Positions 5,940 through 9,477 of a DNA stretch of 9,477 nucleotides are shown piece after piece. This stretch comes from CAVOBC01 sp963693635. GTDB lineage: Bacteria; Pseudomonadota; Gammaproteobacteria; Pseudomonadales; Azotimanducaceae. The notes beneath the pieces are model-generated. The model had not been told where the DNA came from. It searched no databases and saw only the letters and a program-made list of their open reading frames with translations. The stretch covers positions 1 to 9,477 of the forward strand of contig CAVOBC010000168.1 in assembly GCA_963693635.1 (NCBI GenBank). The letters are read 5' to 3'. Every line of letters starts with the position of its first letter. The first letter of the stretch is position 1. The translations under genes were made by a program, and so were the position numbers.

Positions 5940-6539
5940 TCATCGCAGATGGAACGGCGCTCTGAAGGCTTCCACATCTTTGACGAGTTTGGCGTAGATC
6001 GCATGCATGTCGATCGACTGGTTGAACTGGTTACGCTTCGAAAAGAGTGTAATCGGGAACACGAAGTTCATCGTTTTGCGCCAGCGCAGCGCTTTACTGA
6101 CACCGCGTTCATCCTCATAGCTGACCCACGCGAGGCCAAGTTCGTTAGCGAGGATGTCGCCGAAGACAACGCCCACCGCCTGCCAGTCCCGAACGTCATC
6201 TTTAGCCAGCACGCCTTTGGTCACGAGCTGTTGCAATACGTCGAGATCGGCCTCGTTGCCTTCGAGACGACTGACGCCGACGTGCCGACCCAGCAGATTC
6301 TCGACCTCGTTACGCTGCCCGCCAAGGATGAATTGTTGTCCCAGGCTGAGTTCGGCCACCTCGGGGTCCTGCCATTCGACGGGATCGTCGAACTGATAGT
6401 CGACCAGTTCCTCGGGGGAAAGTGTCTGGGTGGGGTCTGCTGTCTCCGCGGCACCTGCGGACAGCAGACCGAGGAGCGCAGATACGGCGAGCACCGCAGT
6501 CGACGTCAACAATAGTCGTGATTTCGTGGGGGCTAACAT
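5940..6539 (-). CDS. Exported DUF3806 domain protein
   Basis: 199 residues. The C-terminal half (about 115-185) matches DUF3806, a proteobacterial domain of unknown function: DWQAVGVVFGDILANELGL (118-136), WVSYEDERG (138-146), ALRW (150-153), NFVFPITLFSKR (158-169). The N-terminus is a signal peptide: basic MLAPTKSR, a hydrophobic core of about 20 residues and an AGAAE cleavage region near 29-32, so the protein should reach the periplasm. ATG 6539 is chosen because the signal peptide starts there; the frame stays open to 6686, but the extra residues are polar and contain Cys and Arg without any pattern. There is no clear Shine-Dalgarno (AGGA lies about 13 bases upstream). No lipobox is visible. 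The small membrane gene follows on the same strand. Confidence 0.85.
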   Translation of the reverse strand: MLAPTKSRLLLTSTAVLAVSALLGLLSAGAAETADPTQTLSPEELVDYQFDDPVEWQDPEVAELSLGQQFILGGQRNEVENLLGRHVGVSRLEGNEADLDVLQQLVTKGVLAKDDVRDWQAVGVVFGDILANELGLAWVSYEDERGVSKALRWRKTMNFVFPITLFSKRNQFNQSIDMHAIYAKLVKDVEAFRAPFHLR

Positions 6540-6841
6540 CGTGTTTGAAGGGTCCTGGTTGCATGCTCCGGCGTCGATTCGAAACCGGTGCCCGGTACAG
6601 TGCCTTATTGCCTGGTACTCAGACAGAGCCCTGTCACCAAAGCCCCTCGAACAGTACCTAAATAACACACTTTGAACGCGTCCCATACGGCAGTAAACGG
6701 CACCATCATATCAACGGGTCCGGGGCACGCGAGATTCGACCAAATCCGCTCTCTACTTTCTCTCCTGCCGCTCCCCGCTCGCCTGCTCCAACGACGCCGC
6801 GATTAATTGCGCCTCTGCTTGTCCTCGCCTATTCTCCGCCG
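6540..6841. other. Gene-free divergent region of 302 bases
   Basis: This stretch separates the start of the minus-strand DUF3806 gene from the start of the plus-strand fusion gene, so it should hold both promoters. I found no convincing -35/-10 pair on either strand. It contains nested inverted repeats (6594-6658) and a pyrimidine-rich stretch (about 6750-6790). No tRNA or other RNA gene and no further coding sequence is supported. Confidence 0.6.
6594..6658. promoter_or_regulatory. Nested inverted repeats upstream of the DUF3806 gene
   Basis: GGTACT (6614-6619) and AGTACC (6653-6658) flank a short perfect hairpin, GACAG-agcc-CTGTC (6622-6635). Another GGTAC at 6594-6598 could pair with the same right arm. 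The arrangement resembles an operator or structured leader for the DUF3806 transcript. The arms are short, so chance is possible. Confidence 0.3.
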
Positions 6842-7933
6842 ATGCTGATCCCAGACGACCGAATCCCCGACCTCATCGAACAGATCCATGCGTCTCCCGC
6901 CAAGATGGTCCTTGCAGTGACCGGCGGCGGCAGTGCAGCGCTGTCGCGCCTCCTGGGTATTCCGGGCGCGTCGGCATCTGTCATAGAAGCGCTCGTGCCC
7001 TATGCGGCCGAGTCGCTGGCAGACTTCCTGGGCGGCGTACCAGACCAGTCATGCAGCCAAACGACAGCTCGCAGCCTCGCAATGGCGGCTTTTCGCCGGG
7101 CCGGCAAGCTGACCGAAGGTGACCATTTGCTTGGCATCGGCAGCACCGCCGCGCTCGCAACCCTGCGCCAGCGTCGGGGCGCAGATCGTGTCCACATCGC
7201 GGTCCAGGATGCCGCGCGAACGATTGACGTCAGTTACGTAATCACCCACGGCGACAGGCCAGAACAAGAACGGGTCGCGTGCAGCCTCATCATCAGCACC
7301 ATCGGCATCGCCTGCGGTCTCCTGGATTCACAAATCTACGGCGAGGACGTCGACGTCACGATCACAGCGGGCAAACCAGCGTGGCGCCAGCTCATCGACG
7401 GCAGCGCGGCCACCACAGCGCCGGATGCCAGACCAGCGTGCGTCTTTCCGGGCGCCTTCAACCCGTTGCACGATGGTCATCGACAGATGGCTGCGATCGC
7501 CGAGCGGCGATTCGGGGAGCGCCCTCTCCTCGAAATCGCAACCATCAACGTCGACAAGCCACCCCTCGACTATGCGGCAATGGCAGAGCGCGAAGGTGGT
7601 GTTGGGGACGAGTTTCAGCTCGCCTTCACCGCCGCGCCGACGTTTGTCGAAAAGGCTCGGCTCTTTCCAGGTACATCCTTCATCGTCGGCGCCGACACGA
7701 TTAGCCGGATCGCCGAGCCCCGGTATTACCAGCATGAGTCGCGACTGCGTGACAACGCCGTCGCTGAAATCGCGTCATGCGGATGTCGATTCCTGGTTTT
7801 CGGGCGTAGCTCTGGGAGTGGCTTCATCGGCCTTGACGACATCGCGTTGCCGCAAGCACTAGCGACAATCTGCGATGGGGTCCCCGAGCGCGAGTATCGG
7901 GCCGATATTTCCTCATCTGACTTACGGCGTTGA
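6842..7933 (+). CDS. CinA/PncC-like domain fused to a NadD-like nucleotidyltransferase
   Basis: 363 residues with two domains. The N-terminal part (about 8-165) resembles the CinA C-terminal domain (PncC, nicotinamide-mononucleotide deamidase): VTGGGSAALSRLLGIPGASASVIEALVPY (26-54, in pieces TGGG, PGAS, EALVPY), a CSQTTARSLA helix (71-80) and GIGSTAAL (98-105). The family signature ESCTGG is replaced by LAVTGG, so the usual catalytic Ser is missing and NMN deamidation is doubtful. The C-terminal part (about 199-363) is a nucleotidyltransferase: FPGAFNPLHDGH (202-213) is the HxGH-type ATP site, NVDKPPL (236-242) and FIVGADTISRI (280-290) follow, and ISSSDLR (356-362) matches the ISSTxIR motif of NadD. 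The same order, including an IHASP segment near the start (15-19), occurs in plant nucleotidyltransferase proteins as I recall them. ATG 6842 fits that N-terminus although no ribosome site is visible. The role is probably nucleotide salvage or repair; the substrate is unknown. Confidence 0.88.
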   Translation: MLIPDDRIPDLIEQIHASPAKMVLAVTGGGSAALSRLLGIPGASASVIEALVPYAAESLADFLGGVPDQSCSQTTARSLAMAAFRRAGKLTEGDHLLGIGSTAALATLRQRRGADRVHIAVQDAARTIDVSYVITHGDRPEQERVACSLIISTIGIACGLLDSQIYGEDVDVTITAGKPAWRQLIDGSAATTAPDARPACVFPGAFNPLHDGHRQMAAIAERRFGERPLLEIATINVDKPPLDYAAMAEREGGVGDEFQLAFTAAPTFVEKARLFPGTSFIVGADTISRIAEPRYYQHESRLRDNAVAEIASCGCRFLVFGRSSGSGFIGLDDIALPQALATICDGVPEREYRADISSSDLRR

Positions 7934-7975
7934 GCGCACCCGCTTCGTTGCCCCGCCCGCGTCCCGGCAGTCCTC

Positions 7976-8770
7976 TTACGCTCGAATCTCTGCCAGTGCA
8001 CGGTCGGCCATCACCGCAACGAGATGCGCACGGTACTCGGCGGTGGCATGCAGATCCTCGTTGAATTCTGCACCGTCAAGGGCAACGCCGGCTGCGCCCG
8101 CGGACGCATCAGCATTGAGCGCAGACTCAAGCGCCGTCCACCTGAACGCCGACACCGCAGCGCCGGTCACGCCAACCCTGTAGCCATCGGTAAACCGGGC
8201 GACAAAGACTCCGACCATCGCGTATCGGGACGCGGGGTTCGGGAATTTCGCATAGGCAGCCTTCTGCGGCACCTTGAAGGACACGGCGGTAATAATCTCA
8301 CCGGCGCCGACCGTCGTCTCAAACATCCCGGTGAAGAAGCCGTCAGCGGAATGCTGACGCTCATCCGTTTCGATGACGGCATCGAGCGCCAGGACCGCGG
8401 CGGGATAGTCCGCAGCAGGATCGCTGTTTGCGACTGACCCGCCGATCGTCCCTCGCCGCCGCACCTGCGCGTCGCCGATAGCCCCGGCGAGTGATGCGAG
8501 CCCTGGAATCGAAGATTGCACCACAGCCGATGCGGCCACCTCTGCATGCGCGCACAGTGCGCCAACACGCAGCATCTGCCCCTCCACCGCAATGTCAGAC
8601 AGCCCTGGAACAGCCGCAAGGTCGATCACGTCGTCGGGCGCGATAAGCCGCTGCTTCATCGCAGGAATCAGGGTATGCCCACCGGAAAGGTAGAGCGCAT
8701 CGTCAGATGCGTTAAATGCCGCACGAGCTTCTGCGAGCGATGTCGGACTTGAATAGTTGAATTCGCGCAT
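7976..8770 (-). CDS. FAD-binding medium subunit of a CO dehydrogenase/xanthine dehydrogenase family enzyme
   Basis: 264 residues, typical of CoxM-type subunits, which pass electrons from the iron-sulfur small subunit to FAD. The FAD-binding motifs are SGGHTLIPAMKQRL (29-42) and RRGTIGGSVANSDPAADYPA (105-124), a close match to the family's RGTIGGNLANxDPAADYPA. FPNPASRYAMVGVFVA (176-191) is the usual C-terminal region. ATG 8770 is supported by GGAG nine bases upstream. It lies 110 bases downstream of the molybdopterin subunit on the same strand, and the spacer carries 15-base tandem repeats. It ends 42 bases from the convergent fusion gene. CoxM homologues serve many substrates, so the gene name is left open; CO, purines, aldehydes or N-heterocycles are all possible. 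Confidence 0.93.
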   Translation of the reverse strand: MREFNYSSPTSLAEARAAFNASDDALYLSGGHTLIPAMKQRLIAPDDVIDLAAVPGLSDIAVEGQMLRVGALCAHAEVAASAVVQSSIPGLASLAGAIGDAQVRRRGTIGGSVANSDPAADYPAAVLALDAVIETDERQHSADGFFTGMFETTVGAGEIITAVSFKVPQKAAYAKFPNPASRYAMVGVFVARFTDGYRVGVTGAAVSAFRWTALESALNADASAGAAGVALDGAEFNEDLHATAEYRAHLVAVMADRALAEIRA

Positions 8771-8815
8771 GTCGATTTTCTCCGCGATTTATGTGGCGGT
8801 TCTGTTGCCGCCGAT

Positions 8816-8860
8816 CGTTCTGATGAAGAGGGCTCTAATGAAGACGGTTCTAATGAAGCG
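8816..8860. repeat. 15-bp tandem repeat between the two hydroxylase subunits
   Basis: Three consecutive 15-base units (8816-8830, 8831-8845, 8846-8860) share TCTAATGAAG or TCTGATGAAG; the third reads GGTTCTAATGAAGCG. A decayed fourth unit may run to 8875. They fill much of the 110-base spacer between the stop of the large subunit and the start of the FAD subunit. On the plus strand they lie in a short open frame repeating Leu-Met-Lys, which I regard as incidental. Confidence 0.8.
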
Positions 8861-8880
8861 GCTTTCCAATAAACAGGGCC

Positions 8881-9477
8881 TCAGTTGTTGCTGGCCTGCG
8901 CCGCACGCCAGACTTTTTCTGACGTCGCCGGCATGTCCAGATGTCTGACGCCAAGCGCATCGGTAATGGCGTTGATTACCGCCGGGGGTGAACCGATGGC
9001 ACCCGCCTCGCCGCAGCCTTTCGCGCCGAGCGGATTATGGGTACAAGGTGTGCTCGTCAGATCAACTTCAAAGCGCGGCATGTCGTCGGCGCGTGGCATG
9101 CAGTAGTCCATGTAGGAGCCCGTTTGCAATTGGCCGGCATCGTCGTAAATGCCGTGTTCGAGCATGGCCTGGCCGATGCCCTGGGCAAGCCCGCCATGCA
9201 CCTGACCTTCGACGATCATCGGGTTGATGATGTTGCCGAAGTCATCGACCGCGATGAAACGAAGGATCGCGGTGACACCTGTGTCCGGGTCGATCTCCAC
9301 TTCGCACACATACGAGCCCGCCGGATAGGTAAAGTTGGCGGGATCGTAAAACGCCTTTTCGGTCAGTCCCGGCTCAAGTTCATCGATCGGGTAGTCATGC
9401 GGCACATACGCGGCGAATGCCACTTCCCCGAATGTCTTCGACAGATTACTCGCACGCACCTTGAATTCGCCCGCCTC
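8881..9477 (-). CDS. Molybdopterin-binding large subunit of a CO dehydrogenase/xanthine dehydrogenase family enzyme (C-terminal 198 residues)
   Basis: The frame is open at the window edge, so only the C-terminus is present. It matches the CoxL/XdhB superfamily: FTYPAGSYVCEVEIDP, then GQVHGGLAQGIGQAM (residues 91-105 from the edge), GSYMDYCMPRADDMP, and KGCGEAGAIGSPPAVINAI (153-171). E157 in KGCGEAG is the expected catalytic base beside the molybdenum. The active-site loop that separates true CO dehydrogenases (AYxCSFR) from other hydroxylases lies outside the window, so the substrate cannot be assigned. A GTG at 9459 is internal, not the start: conserved-looking sequence continues in frame to 9477. 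The gene order on the transcribed strand is large subunit then FAD subunit, so the iron-sulfur subunit is expected upstream, beyond the edge, or elsewhere. Confidence 0.93.
   Translation of the reverse strand, partial: EAGEFKVRASNLSKTFGEVAFAAYVPHDYPIDELEPGLTEKAFYDPANFTYPAGSYVCEVEIDPDTGVTAILRFIAVDDFGNIINPMIVEGQVHGGLAQGIGQAMLEHGIYDDAGQLQTGSYMDYCMPRADDMPRFEVDLTSTPCTHNPLGAKGCGEAGAIGSPPAVINAITDALGVRHLDMPATSEKVWRAAQASNN

Noticed and set aside
5757..6515. A 252-codon plus-strand open frame across the DUF3806 gene
   Set aside because: It runs antisense to the signal peptide and DUF3806 motifs and to the small membrane gene; no family resemblance.
6558..6600. A T-arm-like GATTCGAAACC suggesting a tRNA
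   Set aside because: No acceptor, D or anticodon stems can be formed around it on either strand.
8757..8948. A 63-codon plus-strand open frame with repeated Leu-Met-Lys
   Set aside because: Its repeat comes from the 15-base DNA repeats, it overlaps the ends of both hydroxylase genes, and it lacks a ribosome site.
1..9477. A defence island, prophage or integrated element
   Set aside because: No integrase, transposase, toxin-antitoxin pair, restriction enzyme, phage gene, attachment-site duplication or tRNA boundary was seen; gene content is metabolic.

Overview
The window is GC-rich, densely coded bacterial DNA. Gene content and motifs suggest a proteobacterium: a glutathione reductase, TACAAT-type -10 boxes followed by CCGCC, a DOMON-like gene beside a NamZ/DUF1343 gene, and CoxM/CoxL-type molybdenum hydroxylase subunits. 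No 16S or other marker gene is present, so this placement is inference. No rRNA, tRNA, CRISPR array, transposase, phage or defence gene was found.

Layout. Positions 83-2157 (minus strand) hold glutathione reductase (gor) followed by a DUF429 protein whose conserved N-terminus overlaps the 3' end of gor and lacks a usable start codon. Positions 2158-4199 (plus strand) hold a leader rich in tandem repeats, then a DOMON-like protein and a DUF1343/NamZ-type exo-N-acetylmuramidase only 13 bases apart, very likely one operon. Positions 4190-4392 hold tandem repeats, a hairpin and a stem-loop overlapping a -10 box, leading to a LeuB-like decarboxylating dehydrogenase (4393-5502, plus).

Positions 5658-6539 (minus) hold an exported DUF3806 protein followed by a 56-residue membrane protein with its own promoter. 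After a gene-free 302-base region comes a plus-strand gene (6842-7933) encoding a CinA/PncC-like domain fused to a NadD-like nucleotidyltransferase, similar to a plant nucleotidyltransferase family. Positions 7976-9477 (minus) hold the FAD subunit and the C-terminal part of the molybdopterin subunit of a CO-dehydrogenase/xanthine-dehydrogenase family enzyme; the latter runs off the window edge.

The genes look mostly like housekeeping and catabolic units (redox homeostasis, cell-wall recycling, leucine or related organic-acid metabolism, NAD-related salvage, molybdenum hydroxylase) and do not form one pathway. The most notable points are the CinA-NadD-like fusion, the missing DUF429 start, the unlisted small membrane protein, and short tandem repeats of different sequence and period in three intergenic regions.
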